This document shows positions 51,781 through 60,795 of a stretch of DNA of 64,000 bases, in pieces (position 1 is the first letter of the stretch; every line of letters starts with the position of its first letter). The stretch is from Betaproteobacteria bacterium (GTDB taxonomy: Bacteria > Pseudomonadota > Gammaproteobacteria > Burkholderiales > Burkholderiaceae_C). The position numbers were made by a program, and so were the translations under genes. The stretch spans positions 506,422-570,421 of the forward strand of contig JADJWD010000006.1 in the NCBI GenBank assembly GCA_016716535.1, read 5' to 3'. The notes under the pieces are model-generated. The model was not told the origin of the DNA. It worked only from the letters and a program-made list of their open reading frames with translations, and searched no databases.

Positions 51781-53397
51781 TCACCAGCCGAACGCGAAGT
51801 CCCGCCCCGGCGCCGCGGCGAACAGCGCCTTCGTGTACGCGTGCTCCGGCGCGCCGAAGATGCGGTGCGCCGGGCCGTACTCGACGACTTCGCCCTGGCT
51901 CATCACGGCCAGCGTGTCGCACACCTGCGAGGCGACGCGCAGGTCGTGGGTGATGAACAGCATCGCGATCGAAAGCCGGCTCTTGATCTCCTCGAAGAGC
52001 CGAAGCACCTGCGCCTGCACCGAGACATCGAGCGCGCTCACCGCCTCGTCGGCGACGAGCAGCTCGGGCTCCATCATCAGCGCGCGCGCGATGCAGATGC
52101 GCTGGCGCTGGCCGCCGCTGAACTGGTGCGGGTAGCGCGCCATCGCGCTGGCGTCCATGCGCACCAGGCGCAGCAGGTCGCGCGCCTTGGCCAGCGCCGG
52201 CTCGCGCGCCATGCCGTAGTTCATCGGCCCTTCGATCATCGCCTCGCCGACGGTGCGGCGCGGGTTCAGCGAGCGGTACGGGTCCTGGAAGACGATCTGC
52301 ACGCGCCGGCGCAGCGGCCGAAGCGAGCCGTGCGAGGCGGTGGCGATCTCGTCGCTGCCCAGCCGCACGCTGCCGCCGCTCGGATCGACCAAGCGCACCA
52401 CGCAGCGCGCGACGGTGCTCTTGCCCGAGCCCGATTCGCCGACGATGCCGAGCGTCTGGCCGCGGCGGATCTCGAAGTTCACGTCCTTGGCTGCGTGCAC
52501 CGTGCGGCGCTTGCCGAACCAGCTCTTGTCGTCGTAGGTCTTGGCCAGCGCCTTGACGCTCAGCACCACCGGCGCGGCGGCATCGACGGCGCGCGCCTGC
52601 GTGTGCAGCGTCGGGACGCTGGCCATCAGCATGCGCGTGTAGTCGTGGCGCGGGCGCCGCAGCACCTCTTCCTTCGGGCCGAGCTCGACGAGGTCGCCCA
52701 GGCGCAGGACGGCGACGCGGTGCGCGATCTCGGCGACGACACCGAAGTCGTGCGTGATGAAGAGCACCCCGGTGCCGTGGCGCTTCTGCAGTTCGAGCAC
52801 GAGCTTGAGGATCTGCGCCTGCGTCGTCACGTCGAGTGCCGTCGTCGGCTCGTCGGCGATCAACAGCACCGGGTCGAGCACGAGCGCCATCGCGATCATG
52901 ATGCGCTGGCGCTGGCCGCCGGAGAGCTGGTGCGGGTAGCTCGCGACCATGCGCTCGGGGTCGGGCAGCAGCACCTCGCGGATGATCGCCAGCACCTTCT
53001 CGCGGCGTTCGGCGGGTGTGAGCTGCGTGTGCTCGCGCAGGACCTCGTCGATCTGGTCGCCGCAGGTCATCACCGGGTTCAGCGCCGTCATCGGCTCCTG
53101 GAAGATCATGCCCATGCGCGTGGCGCGCAGCTCGCGCAGGCGGTTCAACGGCGCGTGCGTGATGTCCTCGCCTTGCAGCCGGATGCGGCCGGTGGTGACG
53201 GGCAACTGCTTGGGCAGCAGGCCCATCACGCCCTGCGCGATGACGCTCTTGCCGCTGCCCGACTCGCCGACGAGGCAGACGATCTCGCCGCGGCCGACCG
53301 TGAAGCTGACCTTCTGCACCGCGGTGGCGCGGTCGCCGCCGCTGGGCAGCGCGATGCTGAGGTCTTCGACCTCGAGGATGGGCGCGTCGGCATTCAT
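51781..53397 (-). CDS. dipeptide/oligopeptide ABC transporter, fused double ATP-binding protein
   Basis: The 538-residue protein is made of two ATPase modules in tandem, DppD-like then DppF-like. Each has Walker A (GESGSGKSVIAQ near 42; GESGSGKSTVARC near 325), a Q-loop (FQEPMTAL; FQDPYRSLNP), a signature (LSGGQRQRIMIAMAL; FSGGQRQRICIARAL) and Walker B with H-loop. Fusing the two ATPases in one chain is common in this family (GsiA/YejF-like). It is the last gene of a four-gene importer on the minus strand, 13 bases after the permease. The substrate class (peptides or glutathione-like) is not readable. Confidence 0.92.
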   Translation of the reverse strand: MNADAPILEVEDLSIALPSGGDRATAVQKVSFTVGRGEIVCLVGESGSGKSVIAQGVMGLLPKQLPVTTGRIRLQGEDITHAPLNRLRELRATRMGMIFQEPMTALNPVMTCGDQIDEVLREHTQLTPAERREKVLAIIREVLLPDPERMVASYPHQLSGGQRQRIMIAMALVLDPVLLIADEPTTALDVTTQAQILKLVLELQKRHGTGVLFITHDFGVVAEIAHRVAVLRLGDLVELGPKEEVLRRPRHDYTRMLMASVPTLHTQARAVDAAAPVVLSVKALAKTYDDKSWFGKRRTVHAAKDVNFEIRRGQTLGIVGESGSGKSTVARCVVRLVDPSGGSVRLGSDEIATASHGSLRPLRRRVQIVFQDPYRSLNPRRTVGEAMIEGPMNYGMAREPALAKARDLLRLVRMDASAMARYPHQFSGGQRQRICIARALMMEPELLVADEAVSALDVSVQAQVLRLFEEIKSRLSIAMLFITHDLRVASQVCDTLAVMSQGEVVEYGPAHRIFGAPEHAYTKALFAAAPGRDFAFGW

Positions 53398-53410
53398 GCG
53401 CTCTTGCCCT

Positions 53411-54340
53411 TCAGCCGCGCTTGGCCATCTTCGGGTCGAGCGTGTCGCGCAACCCGTCGCCGAGGATGTTGACGGCCAGCACCGTCACCGCGAGAAACAA
53501 GCCCGGGAAGAAGATGTTGTGCGGGTACTCGTTGAACTGCGCACGGCCCTCGGCCATCACGTTGCCCCAGGTCGGGATGTCCGGCGGCAGGCCGACGCCG
53601 AGGAACGACAGGATCGCCTCGGTCAGGATGCCGGCGGCGCAGATGAAGGTGCCCTGCACGATCAGCGGCGCCATCGTGTTGGGCAGGATGTGCCGCCACA
53701 TGATCAGCCACGTCGGCGTGCCCAGCGACACCGCCGCTTCGACGTACGGCTCTTCGCGGATCGTCAGCACCAGCGAGCGCACGAGGCGCGTGACGCGCGG
53801 GATCTCGGGGATCGCGATGGCCACGACGACCGTCGCGAGGCTGCCACGCCACATCGCCACCAGCGCGATGGCGATGAGGATGGCCGGGATCGCCATCAAC
53901 CCGTCCATGACGCGCATCAGCACGCCGTCGACGCGGCGCAGGAACCCGGCGACCAGGCCGAACAGCACGCCCACCGCCAGCGACAGCAGCGCCGTGCAGA
54001 TGCCCACCAGCAGCGACACGCGCGTGCCGTAGATGACGCGGCTGTAGATGTCGCGGCCGAAGCTGTCGGAGCCCATCCAGAAACGGTGCTCGAGCGTCTC
54101 GCCCTCGAGCGTCGTGATCTCGCCGCTCTTGCCCGGCGTCAGGTCGCGACTGGCGGGGTCGAACAGCGACGGGTCGACGGTGCCCAGCCACGGCGCGGCC
54201 AGCGCCACCAAAACCAGCAGCGCCAGCACGGCCGCGCCGAAGCGCACGCTGCCGCTGCGCTTCAGGCGCGCCCAGGCGCTTTCCTGCCGCACCACCGAGG
54301 CGGCTTCGACCGACAGCAATTCGACGTTCAGCTCGGCCAT
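53411..54340 (-). CDS. dipeptide/oligopeptide ABC transporter permease (DppC-type)
   Basis: The 309-residue inner-membrane protein has a cytoplasmic N-terminal segment, a first helix (FGAAVLALLVLVALAAPWLG), a periplasmic loop with FWMGSDSFGRDIYSRVIYGT (the DppC hallmark GTDxxGRD), five more helices, and the ATPase-contact loop EAAVSLGTPTWLIMWRHILP. It ends with a short basic tail. It lies 13 bases after DppB and before the double ATPase. Confidence 0.92.
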   Translation of the reverse strand: MAELNVELLSVEAASVVRQESAWARLKRSGSVRFGAAVLALLVLVALAAPWLGTVDPSLFDPASRDLTPGKSGEITTLEGETLEHRFWMGSDSFGRDIYSRVIYGTRVSLLVGICTALLSLAVGVLFGLVAGFLRRVDGVLMRVMDGLMAIPAILIAIALVAMWRGSLATVVVAIAIPEIPRVTRLVRSLVLTIREEPYVEAAVSLGTPTWLIMWRHILPNTMAPLIVQGTFICAAGILTEAILSFLGVGLPPDIPTWGNVMAEGRAQFNEYPHNIFFPGLFLAVTVLAVNILGDGLRDTLDPKMAKRG

Positions 54341-54353
54341 GGCCAGAAGAGGA

Positions 54354-55295
54354 TCAATAGCGGATGCGCGGGTCGAAGAACACGTAGCTCAGGTCGACGA
54401 GCAGGTTGACCAGCACGTAGACGAACGAGAAGAAGAGGATCACGCCCTGGATCGTCGGGAAGTCGCGCGCCAGCACCGCGTCGACCGTCAGCCGGCCGAG
54501 CCCGGGGATCGCGTACACCGACTCGGTGACGACGACGCCGCCGATCAAGAGCGCGATGCCAATGCCGATGACGGTGGCGATCGGCACCGCGGCGTTGGCC
54601 AGCGCGTGGCGCAGCAGCACCTTGTTCTCCGGCAGTCCCTTGGCGCGCGCGGTGCGGATGTAGTCCTCGCCGAGCGTCTCGAGCACGCTGGCGCGCGTGA
54701 CGCGGGCGATCAGCGCGACGTAGATCACCGACAGCGTCAACGCCGGCAGCACGAGGTGATAAAGCCACGTTCCCGGCCCGTCGGCGAAGCGCTTGTAGCC
54801 CTGCACCGGCAGCCAGCCGAGCTTGAGGCTGACGAGCCAGATCAGCACGTAGGCGAGCACGAACACCGGCACCGAGAAGCCGAGCACCGAGAACGCCATC
54901 AGCGCGCGGTCGAGCCAGCCGCCGAAGCGCCACGCCGCCAGCACGCCGAGCGGCACGGCCACGAGCACGGCAATCGTGATCGTGATCACCGCGAGGCTGA
55001 GCGTGGGCTCCAGGCGCTGCGCGATCAGCGTCGTGACCTCGGTCTTGTAGTAGTAGCTCTGGCCGAGGTCGCCGGTCAGCAGGTGGCCGAACCAGATGAA
55101 GAACTGCTCGGGGATCGAACGATCCAGCCCGAGCGTCGTGCGGATCTGCGCGATCTGATCGGGGCTCGCCGCGTCCCCTGCCAGCACCGCCGCCGGGTCG
55201 CCCGGCGTCAGCCTGAGCATCAGGAACACCAGCACCGCGACGATCAGCAGCACCGGGATCGTGGCGAGCAGGCGGCGGGCGAGGAAGGCGAGCAT
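54354..55295 (-). CDS. dipeptide/oligopeptide ABC transporter permease (DppB-type)
   Basis: This 313-residue permease has the usual DppB start (MLAFLARRLLATIPVLLIVA), the periplasmic TPGDPAAVLAGDAASPDQIA and DLGQSYYYKTEV segments, five further helices, and the coupling loop TARAKGLPENKVLLRHALAN. It ends with DLSYVFFDPRIRY, typical for the family. It is the second gene of the importer after the binding protein. Confidence 0.92.
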   Translation of the reverse strand: MLAFLARRLLATIPVLLIVAVLVFLMLRLTPGDPAAVLAGDAASPDQIAQIRTTLGLDRSIPEQFFIWFGHLLTGDLGQSYYYKTEVTTLIAQRLEPTLSLAVITITIAVLVAVPLGVLAAWRFGGWLDRALMAFSVLGFSVPVFVLAYVLIWLVSLKLGWLPVQGYKRFADGPGTWLYHLVLPALTLSVIYVALIARVTRASVLETLGEDYIRTARAKGLPENKVLLRHALANAAVPIATVIGIGIALLIGGVVVTESVYAIPGLGRLTVDAVLARDFPTIQGVILFFSFVYVLVNLLVDLSYVFFDPRIRY

Positions 55296-55371
55296 CGGCA
55301 GGGAACAACAGCGGCGCGGCGGCGGGCGGCGGTGCGGATGCAGGCCGCTACCGCCGCCAAGGAAGCGCCGC

Positions 55372-56967
55372 TCAGTCCTTCTTCAGGTTCCAGTAGATAT
55401 TCCCGTTGGTGATGAAGAAGCCGCTGATGTTCTTGCGCGCGGCCATCGGCTGGCTGTATTCGCCCAGCGTCGCGTGCGTGCCGATCTCGAACATGCGCGC
55501 GTGCATCTGGTCGGCGAGCTTCTTCTTCTGCGCGTCGTCGGTGGCGCGCATGAACTCGTTGCGCACCTGCGCGAGCTTGTCGTCGGTGGCCCAGCCGAAC
55601 CAGGTGCTCTTCTCGCCGCGCGTGTCGGTCGTCGGGTTGGCGATCGGGCTCCACACGTCGAAGGCCTGCCAGGCGGTGAGGAACATGTGCCAGCCGCCCT
55701 TCTCGGGCGCGTCCTTCTTGGCGCGGCGGCCGACCAGCGTCTGCCAGTCCATCGCCTGCAGATCGACCTTGAAGCCGGCCTGGCGCAGCAGCTGCGCGGC
55801 CACGTCGGGCAGCTTCTGGATGCTGGCGAGATCGGTGGGCTTCATCACGACGATCGGCGTGCCGTCGTAGCCGCTGGCCTTCAGAAGGTCTTGCGCCTTC
55901 TTCATGTTGCTCTTCATCTGCAGATCGCTGCCGGCCAGGCTGCCGTAGGGGCTGCCGCAGATGAACATCGAGCCGCAGGCCTTGTACAGGTCTTTCACGC
56001 CGACCTGGGCGCGCAGAAACGCCTCCTGGTTGAACGCGGCAATCACCGCCTGGCGCACCTTCGGGTTGTCGAAGGGCTTGTGCAGGTGGTTGAAGCGCGC
56101 CATGTACTGAAGCCCGTAGTTCGAGTACTTCGGGATCTGCAGCGAGCCGTCGCGCTTCACCGTCTCGTAGTGGTCGAAGGGCAGCGCCTCGATGACGTCG
56201 ACCTCGCCCTTTTGCAGCGCGCTCACCTGCGCCTGCGCGTCGCGCAGCGCCAGGTTCCACTCGACGCGGTCGACGTAGACGCGCTTGCCGCCGGTGCTGC
56301 CGCTCGGCGGCTCGCTGCGCGGCACGTACTTCGCGAACTTCGTGTAGACGGCCTTGTCGCCGGGCTTGAACTCTTCGCGCTTGAAGACGTACGGGCCGGA
56401 ACCGATGTGCTCCTCGATCTGCTTGAACGGGTCGGTGTCGGCGATGCGCTTGGGCATGATGAACGGCACGTTCGAGCTCGGCTTGCCCAGCGCTTCGAGC
56501 ATGAAGCCGTTCGCTTCGCTGAGGAAGATGCGGAACGTGTCGGGCGCCGGCGTATCCATGCGCTGCACGAACTGCATCAGCGCGCTGCCCATCGCGTCGC
56601 GCTTGCCCCAGCGCTGCAGGCTCGCGATCACGTCCTCGCCGGTGACGGGTTTGCCGTCGTGGAATTCGAGCCCCTTGCGCAGCTTGAAGGTCCACAGCCG
56701 CTTGTCCGGCGTCTCGCTCCAGCTCTCGACCATCTGCGGCTTGACCTTGCCGTTCTCGTCGGTACCGAAGAGGGTGTCGTAGATCATGTAGCCGTGGTTG
56801 CGGCTCATGTAGGCGGTGGTCCAGATCGGGTCGAGCACGGCGAGGTTGCTGTGCGGCACGACGCGCAGGACCTTCTCCTGCGCCAGCGCGGCGGGCGCCA
56901 GCGAGAGCGCCGCGAGCGCGGCGGCCGTCAGCGCGGCGGTGGGAAGCAGGCGGCGGGTGAGCTTCAT
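55372..56967 (-). CDS. dipeptide/oligopeptide ABC transporter, periplasmic substrate-binding protein (SBP family 5)
   Basis: The 531-residue exported protein has a signal peptide MKLTRRLLPTAALTAAALAA ending A-L-A-Q. SBP_bac_5 features are LDPIWTTAYMSRNHGYMIYD, FKLRKGLEFHDGKPVTGEDV, GSGPYVFKREEFKPGDKAVY and PFDNPKVRQAVIAAFNQEAF. Two Cys (KACGSMFICGSP) may form a disulfide. It is the first gene of the transporter on the minus strand. It captures peptides or similar solutes and delivers them to DppB/DppC. Confidence 0.92.
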   Translation of the reverse strand: MKLTRRLLPTAALTAAALAALSLAPAALAQEKVLRVVPHSNLAVLDPIWTTAYMSRNHGYMIYDTLFGTDENGKVKPQMVESWSETPDKRLWTFKLRKGLEFHDGKPVTGEDVIASLQRWGKRDAMGSALMQFVQRMDTPAPDTFRIFLSEANGFMLEALGKPSSNVPFIMPKRIADTDPFKQIEEHIGSGPYVFKREEFKPGDKAVYTKFAKYVPRSEPPSGSTGGKRVYVDRVEWNLALRDAQAQVSALQKGEVDVIEALPFDHYETVKRDGSLQIPKYSNYGLQYMARFNHLHKPFDNPKVRQAVIAAFNQEAFLRAQVGVKDLYKACGSMFICGSPYGSLAGSDLQMKSNMKKAQDLLKASGYDGTPIVVMKPTDLASIQKLPDVAAQLLRQAGFKVDLQAMDWQTLVGRRAKKDAPEKGGWHMFLTAWQAFDVWSPIANPTTDTRGEKSTWFGWATDDKLAQVRNEFMRATDDAQKKKLADQMHARMFEIGTHATLGEYSQPMAARKNISGFFITNGNIYWNLKKD

Positions 56968-57272
56968 CGGGATGTCTCCGGTTGTCGCGCGGGGGGCGTT
57001 CGTCGGCCGGGCTTCGCGGCGCGCGGCGGCGCCAGGGGCCCATCGGGAGCGGACGATTCTCCAAGGCGGCGGCTGGGCCGCTCATCAGGGCAAACACCGT
57101 CGGCGGTGACCCTAGCGAGGGCGCCCCGCCGGGCATCACCTGTCGGCAGGAGGGGCGCGACCAACGGCCGGCGACGCGCACGCGCACCAGAACGACACTC
57201 TCTGAACAGCATGCCTTGGGCGCGTCGATTGCCGGGCGCGCGAGCGACGTCGCCACCTAACCGATGAACTGA
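56968..57272. other. 305-bp divergent intergenic region (peptide importer / ogt)
   Basis: This stretch must hold the promoters of the peptide-transporter operon (leftward) and the ogt-like gene (rightward). Apart from a GGAGACATCC ribosome-binding region just before the binding-protein start (minus strand), no convincing -35/-10 pair, operator or small gene was recognised. Confidence 0.4.
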
Positions 57273-57866
57273 ATGGAAACCGCGCAGCCCTTCGCGCCCA
57301 CCGCGCCGGCCGAGCGGCACTGCGCGGTGTTCGACACCGCGCTCGGTGCCTTCGGCATCGCCTGGCGCAACGAGGCGGTGACGCAGGTGCTGCTGCCGTT
57401 GGTCGACCGCGAAGCGACGATCGCCGAACTGCAATGGCAAAGCGGCGCCGAGCTGGCGCCGCCGCCGTGGCCGCCGTTCATCGCCGACGCCGTGCGCGCG
57501 ATGCAGTCGCTGCTCGATGGCGAGCCGGCCGATCTGCACGAGGTGCCGCTGGACTGGGCCGGCATCGGCCAGTTCGAGCGCAAGGTCTACGAGGCGACGC
57601 TGTGGATCCCGCCCGGCGAGGTGCGCACCTACGACGAGCTGGCCGACACCATCGGCAACCCGGGCGCGGCGCGCGCCGTCGACGTGGCGCTGGCGCGCAA
57701 CCCGTGGCCGCTCGTCGTGCCGTGCCACCGCGTCATCGCCGGCGGCGGCCGCATGGGCGGGCACTCGGCGGCCGGCGGCATCGCGACGAAGAAGAAGATG
57801 CTCGAGATCGAGGCCGCGATGGCCGCGCGGCTGGCCTCGGCGGGCCGCTCGCAGGCGGCCCGCTGA
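57273..57866 (+). CDS. ogt: methylated-DNA--[protein]-cysteine S-methyltransferase
   Basis: This is a 197-residue Ogt/Ada-C repair protein, which takes the alkyl group from O6-alkylguanine onto its own cysteine. The core is clear: IGQFERKVYEATLWIPPGEV, TYDELADTIGNPGAARAVDV, and the active-site LVVPCHRVIAGGGRMGG (Cys151). The N-terminal domain is short and variable, as usual. ATGs close to 57273 give a normal length. It stands alone between the peptide importer and the porin, with a shared hairpin after its stop. Confidence 0.93.
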   Translation: METAQPFAPTAPAERHCAVFDTALGAFGIAWRNEAVTQVLLPLVDREATIAELQWQSGAELAPPPWPPFIADAVRAMQSLLDGEPADLHEVPLDWAGIGQFERKVYEATLWIPPGEVRTYDELADTIGNPGAARAVDVALARNPWPLVVPCHRVIAGGGRMGGHSAAGGIATKKKMLEIEAAMAARLASAGRSQAAR

Positions 57867-57891
57867 GGTCACCGAAGACAGCGCTTCCGAC

Positions 57892-57910
57892 GGCGCGCTC
57901 GATGCGCGCC
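57892..57910. terminator. bidirectional hairpin between ogt and porin genes
   Basis: GGCGCGC (57892-57898) and GCGCGCC (57904-57910) form a perfect 7-bp stem with a five-base loop between two convergent genes. There is no long T-run, so it is a plausible rather than proven terminator. Confidence 0.4.
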
Positions 57911-57926
57911 GCCTTCGCGCGCTTCG

Positions 57927-58904
57927 TCAGAACACGAAGATGATGCCGGCCGCGTAGCCGGTGGCCGAGCTGCCGCCCGAAGGCTTGAACTGGCCGACTT
58001 CGCCGTAGGCGTACGTGCTCTTGAAGATCTCCTTGTTGACGAAGATCTCCGCGGCGCGGCTCTTCGCGCCGCTGTCGGAGTTCTGCGCTGCGAGCGCGCC
58101 GAGCTTGTAGCCGGCGAGCGTCGTCACCACGCCCACGCTCGGGCCGCGGCCGGTGCCGCCGTCGGCGACCTTGCCGCCGTCGGCATAGCCGAGCATCACC
58201 TTGGCAACGCCGAAGTCGTAGGTGCCGCCGATGGCCAGGAAGTCCTTGCCCGCCGAACTGGCCTTGGTCTGGAACGTGAACGCACCCGACAGCGGGCCGG
58301 TCTCGTAGCGCGCGCCGCCGGAGAACACGTCCTTGGCGCCGGGCACCGCGCTGTTACCCTTCAGCACCAGGCCGAACTGCGTCGACAGGCCGGTGAAGAA
58401 CGTCGGCGCGATGTACTGCACGGCGCGCGACTGGCGGCCGCGCGTCCACGGGCCGACGCCGGTGTAGCCGAGCGCCGAGACACCGTTGGAGGCGCCGTTG
58501 AAGTCGTAGCCGACCATCGTCTGGAACGGCACCGAGTCCTGGCGGCCGACGCGCACTTCGCCCAACGCGCCGGACATGCCCAGCCACGCCTGACGCGAGA
58601 AGAACGCGCCGCCGGGGTTCACTTCACCGCCGCTCGTGATGCCGCCGGTCTCGAAGCGGAAGTTCATCTTCACGCCGCTGGCCACGTCGACGGCGCCCTT
58701 GAGGCCGACGCGGCTGGTGCTGTTGCCCTGGCTCGAGCCGTCGTCGCCGCCGGAGTGGATGTCGGCGCGGCGATCGGCCGCGTCATCGGCGATGCTCTTG
58801 CCGTAGCTCACGTCGACGAGGCCGTAGATCGTCATCTGCGCGTGCGCGAGCGCCGTGGCGCCGAGCAGCATGGCGCCGACGATGAGAGAAGGTTTCAGTT
58901 TCAT
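57927..58904 (-). CDS. outer-membrane porin (Burkholderiales type)
   Basis: The 325-residue protein has signal peptide MKLKPSLIVGAMLLGATALA with cleavage before QMTIYGLVDVSYGK, the standard start of this porin family. RVGLKGAVDVASGVKMNFRF, FFSRQAWLGMSGALGEVRVG and RAVQYIAPTFFTGL follow. The final residues GYAAGIIFVF end in the Phe needed for BAM-dependent barrel insertion. The ATG at 58904 has GGGAG upstream; a longer reading to 58934 is less likely. It is a 16-stranded general diffusion channel with unknown solute preference. Confidence 0.92.
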   Translation of the reverse strand: MKLKPSLIVGAMLLGATALAHAQMTIYGLVDVSYGKSIADDAADRRADIHSGGDDGSSQGNSTSRVGLKGAVDVASGVKMNFRFETGGITSGGEVNPGGAFFSRQAWLGMSGALGEVRVGRQDSVPFQTMVGYDFNGASNGVSALGYTGVGPWTRGRQSRAVQYIAPTFFTGLSTQFGLVLKGNSAVPGAKDVFSGGARYETGPLSGAFTFQTKASSAGKDFLAIGGTYDFGVAKVMLGYADGGKVADGGTGRGPSVGVVTTLAGYKLGALAAQNSDSGAKSRAAEIFVNKEIFKSTYAYGEVGQFKPSGGSSATGYAAGIIFVF

Positions 58905-59045
58905 TGGGCTGCACTCCCTGTTGCAGTGGTTCATGGGAGCGAGCAGTCTCGAACGGCCTCTTTTCGCGAAGCTTGCGGCAGCGCACAGGGGCTCGCGCCG
59001 CGTCGTGCGCGCGCAACGCGCACCAGACAGAGGTATCGCGGCGTT

Positions 59046-59765
59046 TCAGCGGCCCGTCTCGCCGGCGGGGAGATAGGCCGCCGCGAGGTGCTGCAAGTGG
59101 GCGCGCGAGGCCTCGTCCAGCAGCGGCAGCAGCAGCGCCAGCACGTGATACGCGCCGCGCCCCAGCGCCGCGGCCGAGTTCTCGGGCTCGAGCGCATGCC
59201 GCGGGTCGCGCACGTACTCGTAGCTCAGCCAGTAGGTCAGCACGACGACCATCGCGGTGGCCATCGGCGCGGCCGCTTCGCGGGTGAGGCGTGCCGCGCC
59301 GCCGCGCGCCAGGCCGGCGAGCAGCGCGGCCATCGCACGCGACTTGCGCTGCAGCACGGCCTGGAAGTGCGTCTCGAGGCGCCGGTTCTTGCTGAGCAGG
59401 TCGTTCAGGTCGCGGTACAGAAAGCGGTACGTCCAGATCAGCTCGAACAGCAGGTGCAGCAGCAGCCAGGCGTCCTCGACGTTCTCGACGCCTTCGGCGC
59501 CGTCGAGGATCTCGGCGAGAGTGCGCTCGTAGCGGTCGGCCAGACCGTTGATCAGCTGGTCCTTGGCCGGGTAGTGGTAGTACAGGTTGCCCGGGCTGAT
59601 CTTCATCTCGGCCGAGATCAGCGTCGTGCTGACGTTGGGCTCGCCGAAGCGGTTGAACAGTTCGAGCGTCACCTCGAGGATGCGTTCGGCGGTGCGGCGT
59701 GGCGCCTTCTTCGGGCGGCCGCCGTCTCGGGGCGCGCCACTGCGCGCATCGGGCTCGTGGGGCAT
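59046..59765 (-). CDS. TetR-family transcriptional regulator
   Basis: This 239-residue repressor begins MPHEPDARSGAPRDGGRPKK, followed by the TetR helix-turn-helix (AERILEVTLELFNRFGEPNV, STTLISAEMKISPGNLYYHY). The large helical C-domain contains LLFELIWTYRFLYRDLNDLL, as in the TetR group carrying a DUF5965-like ligand domain. The start at 59765 is preferred to 59807. It is divergent from an ABC-2 exporter whose promoter region holds a perfect 12-bp palindrome, so it probably represses that exporter. Confidence 0.88.
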   Translation of the reverse strand: MPHEPDARSGAPRDGGRPKKAPRRTAERILEVTLELFNRFGEPNVSTTLISAEMKISPGNLYYHYPAKDQLINGLADRYERTLAEILDGAEGVENVEDAWLLLHLLFELIWTYRFLYRDLNDLLSKNRRLETHFQAVLQRKSRAMAALLAGLARGGAARLTREAAAPMATAMVVVLTYWLSYEYVRDPRHALEPENSAAALGRGAYHVLALLLPLLDEASRAHLQHLAAAYLPAGETGR

Positions 59766-59814
59766 GGCGGCGGGCATTCTGGCACCGCAACGCGGCGCGG
59801 CTGCCATGGGTACC

Positions 59815-59826
59815 GGGAGCGCTCCC
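59815..59826. promoter_or_regulatory. candidate TetR operator
   Basis: GGGAGCGCTCCC is a perfect 12-bp palindrome 15 bases before the exporter ATPase gene and 50 bases before the TetR gene, where a TetR-family repressor would be expected to bind both promoters. Confidence 0.45.
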
Positions 59827-59841
59827 TACAATCCGCGCCCC

Positions 59842-60795
59842 ATGCCCGCCGTGCGCTTCGACAACGTCGCCAAGACCTACCACAGCGCGCGCGGCACGGT
59901 GCGCGCGCTCGACGGCGTCAGCTTCGACATCGAAGCGGGCGAGTTCTTCGGCCTGCTCGGCCCCAACGGCGCGGGCAAGACGACGCTGATCTCGGTGCTC
60001 GCGGGTCTGACGAAGGCGACCTCGGGCCGCGTCACGGTGCTCGGCCACGATGTCGTCACCGATTTCGCCGCGGCGCGCAAGTCGCTTGGCATCGTGCCGC
60101 AGGAACTCGTCTTCGACCCCTTCTTCAGCGTGCGCGAGACGCTGCGCATCCAGGGCGGCTACTACGGCGTGAAGAACAACGACGCCTGGATCGACGAGCT
60201 GCTGGCCAACCTGGGCCTCGCCGACAAGGCCAACGCCAACATGCGCCAGCTCTCCGGCGGCATGAAGCGGCGCGTGCTGGTGGCGCAGGCGCTCGTGCAC
60301 AAGCCGCCGGTCATCGTGCTCGACGAGCCGACGGCCGGCGTCGACGTCGAACTGCGGCAGACGCTGTGGCAGTTCATCGCGCGCTTGAACCGCGAGGGTC
60401 ACACGGTGCTCTTGACGACGCACTACCTCGAAGAGGCCGAGGCGCTGTGCGGCCGCATCGCGATGCTGAAGCAGGGCCGCGTCGTCGCCCTCGACCGCAC
60501 GTCGGCGCTGCTGGCCGGCACCGCGCACCAGATGCTGCGCTTCAAGACCGACGACGTGCTGCCCGCGGCGCTGGCCGCCGAGGCGCGCGTCACCGGCCGC
60601 ATCGTGCAGCTGCGCGCGCACGACGCCGGCGAGGTGGAAGCGCACCTCGCAGCGCTTCGCGCCGCCGGCGTGCGCGTCGAGGACCTCGAGATCGGCCGCG
60701 CCGACCTGGAAGACGTGTTCGTGCAGATCATGCAGGGCGCCGGCCAGCGACCACGAACGGCCGAAATGGCGGCGGCCGCAGGAGCCAGGGCATGA
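59842..60795 (+). CDS. ABC-2 exporter, ATP-binding protein
   Basis: This is a 317-residue ATPase of the DrrA/YadG type, with Walker A GPNGAGKTTLISVLAG near 41, Q-loop VPQELVFDPFFS, signature QLSGGMKRRVLVAQALV, Walker B VIVLDEPTAGVD and H-loop LLTTHYLEEAE. The last 80 residues form a small alpha/beta domain. Its stop overlaps the permease start (ATGA). An exporter pair in this position, before bolA and the his genes, is usual in Burkholderiales; the cargo is unknown. Confidence 0.92.
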   Translation: MPAVRFDNVAKTYHSARGTVRALDGVSFDIEAGEFFGLLGPNGAGKTTLISVLAGLTKATSGRVTVLGHDVVTDFAAARKSLGIVPQELVFDPFFSVRETLRIQGGYYGVKNNDAWIDELLANLGLADKANANMRQLSGGMKRRVLVAQALVHKPPVIVLDEPTAGVDVELRQTLWQFIARLNREGHTVLLTTHYLEEAEALCGRIAMLKQGRVVALDRTSALLAGTAHQMLRFKTDDVLPAALAAEARVTGRIVQLRAHDAGEVEAHLAALRAAGVRVEDLEIGRADLEDVFVQIMQGAGQRPRTAEMAAAAGARA

